DNA of 64,000 nt from Paenibacillus sp. (GTDB lineage: Bacteria > Bacillota > Bacilli > Paenibacillales > NBRC-103111): positions 1-64,000 of the forward strand of contig JAPSLM010000005.1 of NCBI GenBank assembly GCA_031180825.1, read 5' to 3'. Every line of letters starts with the position of its first letter. Within the stretch, counting starts at the first letter, position 1. Both the position numbers and the translations under genes were made by a program. The notes under the pieces were generated by a model that was not told where the DNA came from, ran no database searches, and saw nothing but the letters and a program-made list of their open reading frames with translations. Below are positions 18,576 through 28,201 of the stretch, piece by piece.

Positions 18576-20033
18576 ATGCGATGGAGGAAAGCGGGTGAAC
18601 GCATGCCAGGCAACACGCAAGTCATTAACCAAAGACAGCTCTCCTGGCTGGTCGGATCGCTTTTGACCGGCGGCGGGTTGCTCAGCATTCAGCACGAGCT
18701 GGTCCGGGTCGCTCATATGGATGCCTGGTTCGTCTATTTGCTGCCCACCGTTTACGTCCTTTTCACCGCATACGTATTTGCGCAGCTCAGTATGCGTTTT
18801 CCGGGAAAGCATCTTTTCGAGATGAACTTTATTTTGTTTGGCCGCTGGTTCGGCATGCTTGCAAATATGGTGCTGCTGACCCACCTTTGGTTCATCCTGC
18901 TGCGAGACCTGCGGATGTTCGGCAAATTCATCGGCACGATTCTGCTTCCGAACACCCCCGAGGAAATACTCGTTCTGCTCCTCGTCGTGATGCTTATGTT
19001 TTACGGCCGGGCCAGCGCGGAGGTGGTCTCGAGGGTCAACGACTTGTTTTTTCCGGTTTTCTTCGCGCTCACGTTAATGCTGCCGTTCCTGCTGTCCAAC
19101 GAAATGAGCTTCCGTTTGCTGCAGCCGATCCTGACTTCTTCGCCTGCGCAGCTCGGGTATGCAGGTCTTCTCGGTGTGGGCTGGTACGGGGATATCATCA
19201 TTGCGGGAGCGTTTTTGCATATGATCTGGAATTCCCAACAGGTTCACTCCGCCCTTCGGCACGGTTCGCTGTTGGCTACGGCGCTGCTCTCGATTTTCCT
19301 CTTAATGGAAATATCTGTTTTCGGGCCGAACATTCCGGGCAACCTGATTTACCCGAATTACAGCTTGGTGCAGCACATTCAAATTACGGATTTTTTGGAC
19401 CGGATGGATTTGCTTGCTCTGAGCATCTGGTTCCCGGTTATCGTCGGCAAGATGATCTTCATTTATCTGGCCTTCCTGATCGGGATCGCCAGTCTGATCC
19501 GGCAAAGGGACTACACGCTTATCAATTCCCCGGCCAGCTTGTTTCTGCTGCTGACCACGCTTTTCGCTTTCAAGAGCACGCCGGAGGTATTCAGCTTCGG
19601 CAATTACAGCTCGCCTGTGATTGTGCTCAGCTATCAGCCGTTGCTGCTGGCGGCTTTGCTGCTGCTCATGCGAAGATTCCCAAAGCGGAGTCCCGAGCAC
19701 CATGCGGAAGGCTCTTCAGAGAAAAAGCAGGGGCATGACCGGAACGGAATGTCCAAAGGGGGAACGCGCCATCCGGGGAAAAGGCTCGGCTCGCGTCTGG
19801 GAGCTGTATCAAGCCGCACTTGGCTGCGGGCCGGCAATGTGCTGCTCGCCCTCGGATTCATATTCGCCGGCGCGGGCCTTCTCTTCAGCCGGAACTATGC
19901 GGTCATCGGCAAGCTGGCGGGCTTCGGCTATGCGCTTGTCCTCGCGCTGCTGCTGTTCGTCACGCATATGGAGATGCGGAAAGCCAAGGACCTCGCAGCG
20001 AGGAGCTCCCCCAATTCGGCGCAGGCGTCATGA
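18576..20033 (+). CDS. GerAB/ArcD/ProY family germination permease (subunit B) with extended C-terminus
   Basis: NQRQLSWLVGSLLTGGGLLSI..., ~10 TM helices, then a charged linker and two extra hydrophobic segments. The start codon (18576 vs 18603) is uncertain. Confidence 0.85.
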   Translation: MRWRKAGERMPGNTQVINQRQLSWLVGSLLTGGGLLSIQHELVRVAHMDAWFVYLLPTVYVLFTAYVFAQLSMRFPGKHLFEMNFILFGRWFGMLANMVLLTHLWFILLRDLRMFGKFIGTILLPNTPEEILVLLLVVMLMFYGRASAEVVSRVNDLFFPVFFALTLMLPFLLSNEMSFRLLQPILTSSPAQLGYAGLLGVGWYGDIIIAGAFLHMIWNSQQVHSALRHGSLLATALLSIFLLMEISVFGPNIPGNLIYPNYSLVQHIQITDFLDRMDLLALSIWFPVIVGKMIFIYLAFLIGIASLIRQRDYTLINSPASLFLLLTTLFAFKSTPEVFSFGNYSSPVIVLSYQPLLLAALLLLMRRFPKRSPEHHAEGSSEKKQGHDRNGMSKGGTRHPGKRLGSRLGAVSSRTWLRAGNVLLALGFIFAGAGLLFSRNYAVIGKLAGFGYALVLALLLFVTHMEMRKAKDLAARSSPNSAQAS

Positions 20034-20227
20034 CTTTGCCCGCTCGATCCCGACGATCCGGCCCAGGGGGATCGAAATGGCCGGTTCCTCCTCTTCTTCA
20101 GCCTGCAGAGCGATATTCTTTTTCAAATGAAGCATCGACGTTCCAACGGTCCATGAAGGTTGTATGCAAAAACGGCCTCGCCGAATCGCAGTCTCGGTCC
20201 GAGGCAGACTTACCGAAAGGAGCTGTC

Positions 20228-21238
20228 ATGAAGTTCACATGGTTTCAAAGCAAGCTGACGTTCGTCATCATTCCCGAAGCGAACGGAAGCGTCGTTCGCC
20301 TTAAGCTGTCCCGCGCTGCCCTGTGGAGCGCACTCTTTCTTATGCTGCTGCTCTCCGGGACGACCTGCACTCTCCTTATCCGGAGCTGGCATTCCACGGT
20401 TTCCGTTTCGCTGAAATCGGTGGAGATGAAAGGACGGGCGACGCAGCTGGAGCAGGATTTACATCGGAAAAACGCAGCCATTGAACGGCTGCAAAACGAT
20501 ATTTATGCGCTTTCGAAGCAAGCCGAAGAAGTCCGGAGCCAAATGGAACGGCTGAAACGGCTCGAGCAGGATTTGAATAAGCTGGCTCCCGGCAGCGCCG
20601 AGCGCCGGAAAACCGGCGGACAACCGGTATCCGCGGCCGTTTCTGCCCATGCAGGGGGGATGGGCGGCGAAGCGTTCCCCGTCACCGAGGGACAGACGCA
20701 CGAGCTGGCTGCCGCGGCGGGGGCCCGTTATACGGCGCTGCACGCCGAGATAAAGGAGCTTGCCTCCCGGCTCGGCCAAACGAAGCGGCAGCTGCAGGAG
20801 AAGCAGGAGCGGCAGCGGCGCACGCCCGACATATGGCCTACGCTGTCCAAAATCGTTACCTCGCCGTACGGCTACCGCAAAGACCCGTTTACGAACAAGC
20901 TCAGCTTCCATCGCGGCATCGACATTGCGGGCAAGCTGGGCGATCCGGTTTATGCGGTAGCGGGCGGCGTCGTCCAATCGGTCGGCTACGACAAGCTGCA
21001 CGGACATAACGTCGTGATCGAGCACGACAAAGGGCTAAAGACGTGGTACATGCATCTGAACAGCGCCCAGGTGAATCGTGGCGATAAAGTGGGTAAAGGA
21101 CAGACGATCGGCCAGTTGGGAACAACCGGCCGCAGCACCGGCCCCCACCTGCACTACGAAGTGCTGCTCAGCGGCAAAAGCACCGATCCCGCACCGTATA
21201 TGCCAAGCGTCAAACGAAAAAAGGAGGGGAAAAAGTGA
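20228..21238 (+). CDS. M23 family metallopeptidase with N-terminal TM and coiled coil
   Basis: SPYGYRKDPFTNKLSFHRGIDIAGKLGDPVYAVAGGVV...HLHYEVLLSGKSTDPAPYM; RBS GGAG before ATG 20228. Confidence 0.93.
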   Translation: MKFTWFQSKLTFVIIPEANGSVVRLKLSRAALWSALFLMLLLSGTTCTLLIRSWHSTVSVSLKSVEMKGRATQLEQDLHRKNAAIERLQNDIYALSKQAEEVRSQMERLKRLEQDLNKLAPGSAERRKTGGQPVSAAVSAHAGGMGGEAFPVTEGQTHELAAAAGARYTALHAEIKELASRLGQTKRQLQEKQERQRRTPDIWPTLSKIVTSPYGYRKDPFTNKLSFHRGIDIAGKLGDPVYAVAGGVVQSVGYDKLHGHNVVIEHDKGLKTWYMHLNSAQVNRGDKVGKGQTIGQLGTTGRSTGPHLHYEVLLSGKSTDPAPYMPSVKRKKEGKK

Positions 21239-21639
21239 TGTTTCGAATAAACGGCTTGCGAAGCCGCTCTTCGCGTTCCGGACGCTCCGTCTCGCTGGTC
21301 GGCGAGGGTACCGTCCTAGAAGGCTCATTCCGCTCCGAAGCCGACGTGCGCATCGAAGGAGAGTTTCAAGGATTGCTTCAAGCCGCGGGCGAGGTGGCTG
21401 TCGGAGAGAAGGGCTTCGTCCGCTCCTCCGATCTTCGCGCCCGCGACGTGGTTATCGCCGGAAGGCTGGAAGGACGCGTAGAGGCGGAGGGCGTCGTCCG
21501 CATCACCCCGACGGGCCGCTTGATCGGCACCGTCCGCGCCGCTACGCTAATTATCGAGCCTGGGGCCGTGTTCCAAGGCCAGAGCGAGATGGGCCAAGCG
21601 CCGCAGGAGGATGCGTCCCTTGTCATAGCCGTGCTATAA
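21235..21639 (+). CDS. Bactofilin (polymer-forming cytoskeletal protein)
   Basis: VGEGTVLEGSFRSEADVRIEGEFQG...GEVAVGEKGFVRSSDLRARDVVIAGRLEGRVEAEGVVRITPTGRLIGTV beta-helix repeats; overlaps the M23 stop. Confidence 0.92.
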   Translation: MMFRINGLRSRSSRSGRSVSLVGEGTVLEGSFRSEADVRIEGEFQGLLQAAGEVAVGEKGFVRSSDLRARDVVIAGRLEGRVEAEGVVRITPTGRLIGTVRAATLIIEPGAVFQGQSEMGQAPQEDASLVIAVL

Positions 21640-21648
21640 TGAAGAGAA

Positions 21649-21861
21649 AAGCTTTTTGTTGTTAAGGTTGAATGCCTTGCTTCCGGCTCCGGCCGGCCTG
21701 CGAGAAAAAAGGCCCGCCTTCACTCGGACACGTTATTCACGAATCCTTGGAATCCATTTTAAGCTGATGGGATTCGTGAAAAAAACTCGCGGCGATCCTT
21801 TTTTCTCTACGGCCTCTAGGCCTATGCAAGAATAAGGCATTCAAAAACCAACAAAAAGCTT
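21649..21861. repeat. 213-nt nested imperfect palindrome (MITE-like element or large structured RNA)
   Basis: Four nested perfect arm pairs: AAGCTTTTTGTTG (21649-21661/21849-21861), TTGAATGCCTT (21668-21678/21834-21844), GAGAAAAAAGG (21702-21712/21797-21807), TTCACGAATCC (21736-21746/21770-21780). Confidence 0.85.
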
Positions 21862-21885
21862 AGAGAGAGAGTAGGAGAAATCGCT

Positions 21886-22644
21886 ATGATTAAAGTGCAG
21901 CAAACCATCCTGTTCGATATGGACGATACGCTTCTGTATTGCAACAAATTTTTCGATATGGTGATCGACCAATTCGCAGACCAAATGGAAGCGTGGTTTC
22001 ACGGCTACCACCTGACCATCGAAGAGATCAAGAAAAAACAAACGGAAATCGATTTGGAGCTGGTGCATGTCAGCGGCTTTGCGCCGGACCACTTCCCCCA
22101 ATCGTTCGTTGATACGTATGAATATTACACCGATTTGACCGGCCGGCTCAAAAATGACGGGGAAGTCAAACGGCTGATCGAGCTCGGCGCCTCCGTCTAC
22201 GGCCACAGCATCGAGCCGTACCCTTATATGGAAGAGACGCTCCGCATGCTTCAAGAGGACGGCCATACGCTTCACTTGTATACCGGAGGGGACCCGACGG
22301 TGCAGATGCGCAAGGTGAAGGAAGCGGAGCTGGAACGGTTCTTCGGCAGCCGAATCTACGTCACGCGCCATAAAAACGCGGAGTACCTCGACGGACTCAT
22401 CCGTGCGAACGGCTTCGACCGGAACAACACCTGGATGATCGGCAATTCGCTCCGCACCGATATTATCCCGGCGCTCAAGGCGGGCATTCACGCTATCTTC
22501 ATGCCTGCGGAGGTGGAGTGGGCCTACAATCAGGTCGAGGTGGACGTGGAGCCGTCCGGCGCCTATTTCACGCTGTCTTCCTTGCGGTATATCCCCGAAA
22601 CCATTCGCAACTATACGGCCGGGAAAGTCGCCGCAGGCTCTTAA
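21886..22644 (+). CDS. HAD family hydrolase
   Basis: ILFDMDDTLLYCNKFFD (motif I), LYTGGDP, WMIGNSLRTDIIPALKAG. Confidence 0.9.
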   Translation: MIKVQQTILFDMDDTLLYCNKFFDMVIDQFADQMEAWFHGYHLTIEEIKKKQTEIDLELVHVSGFAPDHFPQSFVDTYEYYTDLTGRLKNDGEVKRLIELGASVYGHSIEPYPYMEETLRMLQEDGHTLHLYTGGDPTVQMRKVKEAELERFFGSRIYVTRHKNAEYLDGLIRANGFDRNNTWMIGNSLRTDIIPALKAGIHAIFMPAEVEWAYNQVEVDVEPSGAYFTLSSLRYIPETIRNYTAGKVAAGS

Positions 22645-22741
22645 CCCGCCGAATACCGGTCCGGGGGCCGCGCGCCCGTCCCGCATCTTCCCGAACCCGC
22701 GCATGATTTGCCGGGAGCCCCCATACAATGTTGGGGAAAGG

Positions 22742-24661
22742 ATGATGAGCATGAGCAGCCTCCACCGGATCGTCGAAACCGCCACCGATCGTTTGATGCA
22801 GATGCTGCTGACGCGGCAATCGCAGGACGGGACGTGGCGTTTTTGCTTTGAAAACGGGATCTTGACGGACAGTTATCTGATTTTGTTATTAAGATCGTTA
22901 AGCATAAAGGACGAGAACCTTATACGGCGTTTAGCAAACCGGATTTTATCGAGGCAGGAAGCAAACGGCGCGTGGAAATGGTTTTACGACGACGGCGACG
23001 GCCATTTGTCGGCGACGGTCGAGGCTTATGCGGCGCTGCGGTATGCCGGGCTTCCCGCCTCCGGCGAGGCGATGACGCGGGCGAGACGGTTTATTTTGTC
23101 CAAGGGCGGCATGCGGAACGTCAGCGGCTTGCTGACCAAGGTGATGCTTGCCGCCATCGGTCAGTATCCTTGGCCGCGCCCGTTCCCCTTCCCGCCCGAA
23201 TTGCTGCTGCTTCCCCCGTCGTTCCCCCTGAGCTTTTACCGCTTTTCCAATTACGCCCGCGTGCATCTGGCGCCCATTGCGATCTTGGGCGTCCGGCAGT
23301 TTACGGTCAAAACGGCAGAGGCGCCCGACTTATCCGAGCTGCTGCCCGCCCGCGAGCGCTGGTCGCCGCATGACGAGGGATCGGAGCTCGGAGAAGACCG
23401 ACGCTTCGCCGGCTGGCGGATCGACATTCAACGCGCTCTGCATAAGCTGCCCTGCCTGCCGCAGGAGCTCCGCCGGCTGGCGCTCCGGCGTGCCGAGCGT
23501 TATATGCTTGAGCGGATCGAACCGAACGGGACGCTATACAGCTATGCATCCTGCACATTTCTGATGGTACATGCGCTGCGGGCGCTCGGTTACGAAGAGC
23601 GGCATCCCGTCATCACGAGAGCGGTTCAAGGCCTGATCTCGCTCGCCTGCGAACCCGAAGGGCAGCTGCACGTGCAAAACTCGCCCTCCACCGTCTGGGA
23701 TACGGCGCTTATCAGCCATGCGCTTCAGGAAGCCGGGCTTCCAGCTTCGCACCCGGCCATCCGGCGGGCGGACGCCTACCTGCTCTCGCGCCAGCACACG
23801 AAGCTCGGCGATTGGAGCGCCGATGTCGCGAACCCCGTTCCCGGCGGCTGGGGATTCTCCGACGTCAATACGATCGTGCCGGACATGGACGATACGACCG
23901 CCGCGCTGCGGGCGCTGCGCCGAAGTCCGGGACGGCCCGAGGCCGGATACCGCGAAGCAAGGAGCCGGGGCCTTCATTGGGTGCTGTCGCTGCAGAACGA
24001 CGACGGCGGCTGGCCGGCCTTCGAGCGAAACAAAAACTCCCCGCTGCTCGCCGCTCTTCCCGTCGACGGCGCGGAGGCAGCGCTCGACGCTTCAGCCGCG
24101 GACCTGACCGGGCGCACGCTGGAATATTTGGGCGCTTGGGCGGCTCTCCGCCAAGAGCAGCCGTTCATCCGGCGCGCCGTCCGTTGGCTGCTCGACCATC
24201 AGGAGCGCAACGGCTCCTGGTACGGCCGCTGGGGCATCTGCTACATTTACGGGACCTGGGCCGCCGTGACCGGACTCGCCGCCGCCGGAGTTCCGCCCGA
24301 TCAACCGGAGCTGCGGCGAGCGGTACGATGGCTGGCCGGCATCCAAAACCCGGACGGCGGCTTCGGCGAGTCGTGCCGCAGCGACCGGGCCAAAATCTAC
24401 ATCCCGCTGGGCGCGAGCACGCCCTCGCAGACCGCTTGGGCGCTCGATGCGCTGATCGCCGTTCATCCGGCGCCGACCGACGCCATCAACCGGGCGGCGC
24501 ATGCGCTGGCGGACATGCTGGAGGCCGGGGACGCCTCCTGGCCGGCCAAGTATCCTACCGGCGCCGCGCTGCCCGGGGATTTTTACGTGCGCTATCACAG
24601 CTATAACGTGATCTGGCCGCTGCTGGCGCTGGCGCATTACAGGAACAAATACGGGTCCTGA
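22742..24661 (+). CDS. Squalene-hopene cyclase family terpene cyclase
   Basis: Class II DxDD motif PDMDDTTAALRAL, QW repeats (QSQDGTWRF, QNDDGGWPAF, QERNGSWYGRWG, QNPDGGFGES). Confidence 0.92.
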   Translation: MMSMSSLHRIVETATDRLMQMLLTRQSQDGTWRFCFENGILTDSYLILLLRSLSIKDENLIRRLANRILSRQEANGAWKWFYDDGDGHLSATVEAYAALRYAGLPASGEAMTRARRFILSKGGMRNVSGLLTKVMLAAIGQYPWPRPFPFPPELLLLPPSFPLSFYRFSNYARVHLAPIAILGVRQFTVKTAEAPDLSELLPARERWSPHDEGSELGEDRRFAGWRIDIQRALHKLPCLPQELRRLALRRAERYMLERIEPNGTLYSYASCTFLMVHALRALGYEERHPVITRAVQGLISLACEPEGQLHVQNSPSTVWDTALISHALQEAGLPASHPAIRRADAYLLSRQHTKLGDWSADVANPVPGGWGFSDVNTIVPDMDDTTAALRALRRSPGRPEAGYREARSRGLHWVLSLQNDDGGWPAFERNKNSPLLAALPVDGAEAALDASAADLTGRTLEYLGAWAALRQEQPFIRRAVRWLLDHQERNGSWYGRWGICYIYGTWAAVTGLAAAGVPPDQPELRRAVRWLAGIQNPDGGFGESCRSDRAKIYIPLGASTPSQTAWALDALIAVHPAPTDAINRAAHALADMLEAGDASWPAKYPTGAALPGDFYVRYHSYNVIWPLLALAHYRNKYGS

Positions 24662-24697
24662 CCGTACGAAAGCCAACGAACGAGGAGATAATAAATT

Positions 24698-25387
24698 ATG
24701 GAAAAAATCCTTATCGCAGACGACGAACGGGACATTCTGACGTTCATGGAGGACGCTTTGACGGACGAAGGCTATACCGTGCTGACCGCCTCGGGCGGCG
24801 AGGAAGTGTTCGCGCTTTTGAAGGAACAGCCCGATCTGATCATTCTCGACGTGATGATGCCGGGAATTGACGGCTGGGAGGTATGCCGCTCTATTCGCCC
24901 GTTGGTGACGTGCCCGATTCTGTTTCTGAGCGCGCGCGGAAGCGAAACGGACCGCATTCAAGGGCTGATGGTCGGCGGGGACGATTATTTGGTGAAGCCG
25001 TTCAGCATTAAGGAATTGAAAGCGCGCGTCCAGGCTCATTTGCGGCGGGAGCGCCGGAGCGAGACCCGGGCAAACCGGTCGATCCTGCACTTCGGCGAGC
25101 TGATGCTGGATTTGGACGCCTATCAGCTTCATTACCGGAATCGGACGATTCCTTTAACCGCGCGGGAGTTCGAGATCGTGCAGCTGCTGATGATGCATCC
25201 GAATCAGGTGCTGTCGAGGGACCGCATCTACGAGAAGGTCTGGGGCCTTGAAGCGGAAGGCGATTCGGCCACGGTGACCGAGCACATCAAGAAAATCCGC
25301 TCCAAGCTGGCGGAGGCGGACCCGCATACGGAGTATATCGCCACGGTCTGGGGAGTCGGCTATAAAATGGGAGCCGGCGCGTCATGA
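24698..25387 (+). CDS. OmpR/VanR-type response regulator
   Basis: ILIADDERDILTFMEDAL, IILDVMMPGIDGWEV, trans_reg_C winged helix. Confidence 0.94.
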   Translation: MEKILIADDERDILTFMEDALTDEGYTVLTASGGEEVFALLKEQPDLIILDVMMPGIDGWEVCRSIRPLVTCPILFLSARGSETDRIQGLMVGGDDYLVKPFSIKELKARVQAHLRRERRSETRANRSILHFGELMLDLDAYQLHYRNRTIPLTAREFEIVQLLMMHPNQVLSRDRIYEKVWGLEAEGDSATVTEHIKKIRSKLAEADPHTEYIATVWGVGYKMGAGAS

Positions 25388-26826
25388 ACAAACTGACGTT
25401 CCGCAGTCAATTCGGCGTCGCTTTTCTGCTCGTGCTGCTCCTGAGCTTCGCCTGCTCCGTCGCCGTTTGGGGCGTAAGCACTTATTATATTTTCACGAAC
25501 GAGAAGACCGTTCGCCCGGCCAACTACTTCGAAAAGCAAATCCCGGAAATCGCCGGTTACGCCCTCGGGCTCAAGGAAGCGCTCTTGACGCCCGCCGCCC
25601 GGACCGCTCTGGAAGAGCGGATCCCGGCGGCCGGCATTCAATATCAGGTCCTCGATGCCCAAGGCGAATTCCGGTACGGGACGATGGATAAAAGCTACAT
25701 CTCCTCCAAAGAAGAGCTGCTGTCGAAGCTGAATACAAACGAGCGTATCAACGGGAAGATCGTGTTGTTCTACCCCCTATCGGACGCCCAAGGCGGGCTG
25801 GCCGGCGTATTCGTTCTCCGCTACGATTTAAGTCTGGTCACGAGCAACGCGGACCAGCCGCTGGCTACGTTTTTGCTCATCGTTACGAATTTGGCCGCTC
25901 CGTTCGTCTTTATCATGCTGTTTACGTTTCTGTTGGCCCGCAGGCTCGGAAGCCGGCTGAAGCCTCCGGTCAGCCGGTTAACCGACGGAGCCCGCCGGAT
26001 TCAGCAGGGCAATTTGGATTTTACATTGGCGGATGTCGGCGGCTCCAAGGAATTGGCCGAGTTGGCCTCCGCTTTCGAAGAGATGCGGCGCGCCCTGCGC
26101 GATTCGCTCACGGCCCAGTGGAAGATGGAGCAGCAGCGCTGCGACATGGTGGCCGCGATCACACACGATCTGCGTACGCCGCTGACGATCATTCGGGGGC
26201 ACGTGGACAATCTGCTGGAGGGAGCGGCCCAACGTCCGGACCGGCTCCCCCGCTATTTGCGGACGATTCAGGGAAACACGGAGCGGGCGGCCCGCCTGCT
26301 GGACGAGCTGACGACGGTATCGGATATCGAGCGTCCGGATTTCACCTTATCTCCCGTCGCCCTTGCGCTCCTTCCGTTCTTCGAGCGTAAACGCGGCGAC
26401 TACAAGCTGCTGTGCGAGAGCAAGCGGGTTGCCTTGCTCCTGAACACCGACGGGTTGAAGCCCGATCAAACGCTGTGGATCGATTGCCTCCGGCTGGAGC
26501 AAATCATGGATAACCTGATGGCCAACAGCCTTCGCTTCACCCCGGAGGGCGGCGAAATTCGCTGGCGGGTCGGCTGCCGGGACGGGCGGCTGCAGTTCGA
26601 GGTGCTGGATTCGGGACGGGGCTTCAGCGCTGGCGATCTTGCGCATCTGTTCGAGCAATTTTATCAGGGGGACCCGTCCCGCTCCGAAGAAAAAGGCCAC
26701 GCTGGACTCGGACTGTATATTGTGAAAAAGCTGGCGGAGAAGCACGGCGGTCATGCCGCCGCGTTCAACCGCCCGGAAGGCGGCGCACGGATTTGCGTCA
26801 CGCTAAAAGAGATGGCCTCCGCCTAG
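25384..26826 (+). CDS. Sensor histidine kinase
   Basis: AAITHDLRTPLTIIRGHVDNLLEG, LDSGRGFSAGDLAHLFEQFYQGD, HAGLGLYIVKKLAEKHGG. Confidence 0.94.
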   Translation: MNKLTFRSQFGVAFLLVLLLSFACSVAVWGVSTYYIFTNEKTVRPANYFEKQIPEIAGYALGLKEALLTPAARTALEERIPAAGIQYQVLDAQGEFRYGTMDKSYISSKEELLSKLNTNERINGKIVLFYPLSDAQGGLAGVFVLRYDLSLVTSNADQPLATFLLIVTNLAAPFVFIMLFTFLLARRLGSRLKPPVSRLTDGARRIQQGNLDFTLADVGGSKELAELASAFEEMRRALRDSLTAQWKMEQQRCDMVAAITHDLRTPLTIIRGHVDNLLEGAAQRPDRLPRYLRTIQGNTERAARLLDELTTVSDIERPDFTLSPVALALLPFFERKRGDYKLLCESKRVALLLNTDGLKPDQTLWIDCLRLEQIMDNLMANSLRFTPEGGEIRWRVGCRDGRLQFEVLDSGRGFSAGDLAHLFEQFYQGDPSRSEEKGHAGLGLYIVKKLAEKHGGHAAAFNRPEGGARICVTLKEMASA

Positions 26827-26842
26827 CGGGGCCATCTCTTTT
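26806..26842. terminator. Bidirectional terminator between the kinase and the DUF418 gene
   Basis: AAAAGAGATGGCC...GGCCATCTCTTTT. Confidence 0.8.
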
Positions 26843-26844
26843 CG

Positions 26845-28044
26845 TTATCGTGCCGATTTCGTTGCCGAAGCCGAAGGATTATTCCAATACGTGAACCCTC
26901 TCCAGAGCCATTCGAGCGGTCCGATCGAGAACCGTTTGAACCATAAGCGGCTCCATACCATCTGCGCGCCGAACACGGCTAATGCCAGCAGCATGCCTAC
27001 CGCGGGCCCGACCTTCCCGTACCAGCCCAGCCCGTAGCCGTAAAACAGCAGCGTACAAACAACCGACTGCATAATATAATTGGTGAACGCCATCCGGCCG
27101 ACCGGTGCAAGGAACGCCAACGGGTGATACTGCGGGGCCCGCTTGAACCATAAAGCGACGAACGCGATGTAGCTCAGACCGAGCAGCGGCGAGCCCAACA
27201 GCACCCCGAACACGGTAAACAAGTTCTTCGCTCCTGCGAAGGCGGGTTGATCCGGCAGCAGGACCGCTGCAACGTTCGTGATCAGCCCGAAACCGCCCGC
27301 CCACCAGCACAGCCTGCGCAGCAAACCCGCATGAGCCGGAATGTCGTGAAGCACGCGGCGTTTGGCAAAATAAGCGCCGAGCAGGAACAGACCGAGAATC
27401 TGCGGATAAAACGTAATCTGGTTTAAAAAGCTTATGATCCAGTCGCCAAACCGCTGCATGCCGATTTCGGCAAACGTGCCGCTGCCGTAGACCAGTTGAT
27501 CGTGTGCGATCATTTTTTGTGCGCGTGCGATCATTTCCGGCGAGAGCTTGGGCTTGGCCGGCACTCCCGTCGCCGCCAAAACCGCCGGAAGCAGCAGCAG
27601 GAGCCCGACGGCCCAGATCAGCAGCGTCCTTGGCCGGCATTTATGGAACAAGAGCAAAATAAATCCGAGCAGCGCATAATGGACCAGAATGTCCCCGAAC
27701 CAGATCAGAATTCCGTGGATCAGACCGAAGACCAGAAGTGCGAGCAGCCTTCTGGCGTACAGTCTGCCGAACCGGTTTCCTTTTTGCTCCGCCCGCTCCT
27801 TGAACAGGATCATCCCGTACCCGAACAGGAAGGAAAACATGGCTATAAATTTGCCGTCTACCAAAACTCTTTGCAGCATCTTTAGCGTTTGGTCCCAGAC
27901 CCCCGGCCACTGCTCGATCTGCATTTGAATGGCCTGCAGCGAGCTGCTGTAAAAGGTCATATTGACCAACAGGATGCCGAGAATGGCGATCCCCCGGACG
28001 ATATCGAGAAGAACGATTCGTTCGTTGGCTGAAGTTGGTTTCAT
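26845..28044 (-). CDS. DUF418 (YeiB-like) multi-pass membrane protein
   Basis: RIVLLDIVRGIAILGILLVNMTFYSS, C-terminal PVGRMAFTNYIMQSVVCTLLFYGYGLG...WFKRFSIGPLEWLWRGFTYW. Confidence 0.9.
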   Translation of the reverse strand: MKPTSANERIVLLDIVRGIAILGILLVNMTFYSSSLQAIQMQIEQWPGVWDQTLKMLQRVLVDGKFIAMFSFLFGYGMILFKERAEQKGNRFGRLYARRLLALLVFGLIHGILIWFGDILVHYALLGFILLLFHKCRPRTLLIWAVGLLLLLPAVLAATGVPAKPKLSPEMIARAQKMIAHDQLVYGSGTFAEIGMQRFGDWIISFLNQITFYPQILGLFLLGAYFAKRRVLHDIPAHAGLLRRLCWWAGGFGLITNVAAVLLPDQPAFAGAKNLFTVFGVLLGSPLLGLSYIAFVALWFKRAPQYHPLAFLAPVGRMAFTNYIMQSVVCTLLFYGYGLGWYGKVGPAVGMLLALAVFGAQMVWSRLWFKRFSIGPLEWLWRGFTYWNNPSASATKSAR

Positions 28045-28152
28045 GATAAGACTCCTTTCGTAGGTCCGAACGCCTGCCGGATGACTGGCTTGCTCTTATC
28101 ATAGCGGCCAATTCTAAGAAATTTATAAAGCCGCACGAAAAAACCGGCAGAA

Positions 28153-28184
28153 AAACCCCGAATCGCAATAGCGACCCGGGGTTT
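28153..28184 (-). terminator. Hairpin near the 3' end of the hybrid kinase gene
   Basis: AAACCCCG...CGGGGTTT stem. Confidence 0.55.
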
Positions 28185-28201
28185 CGGAAAAAAATCCTTA
28201 T

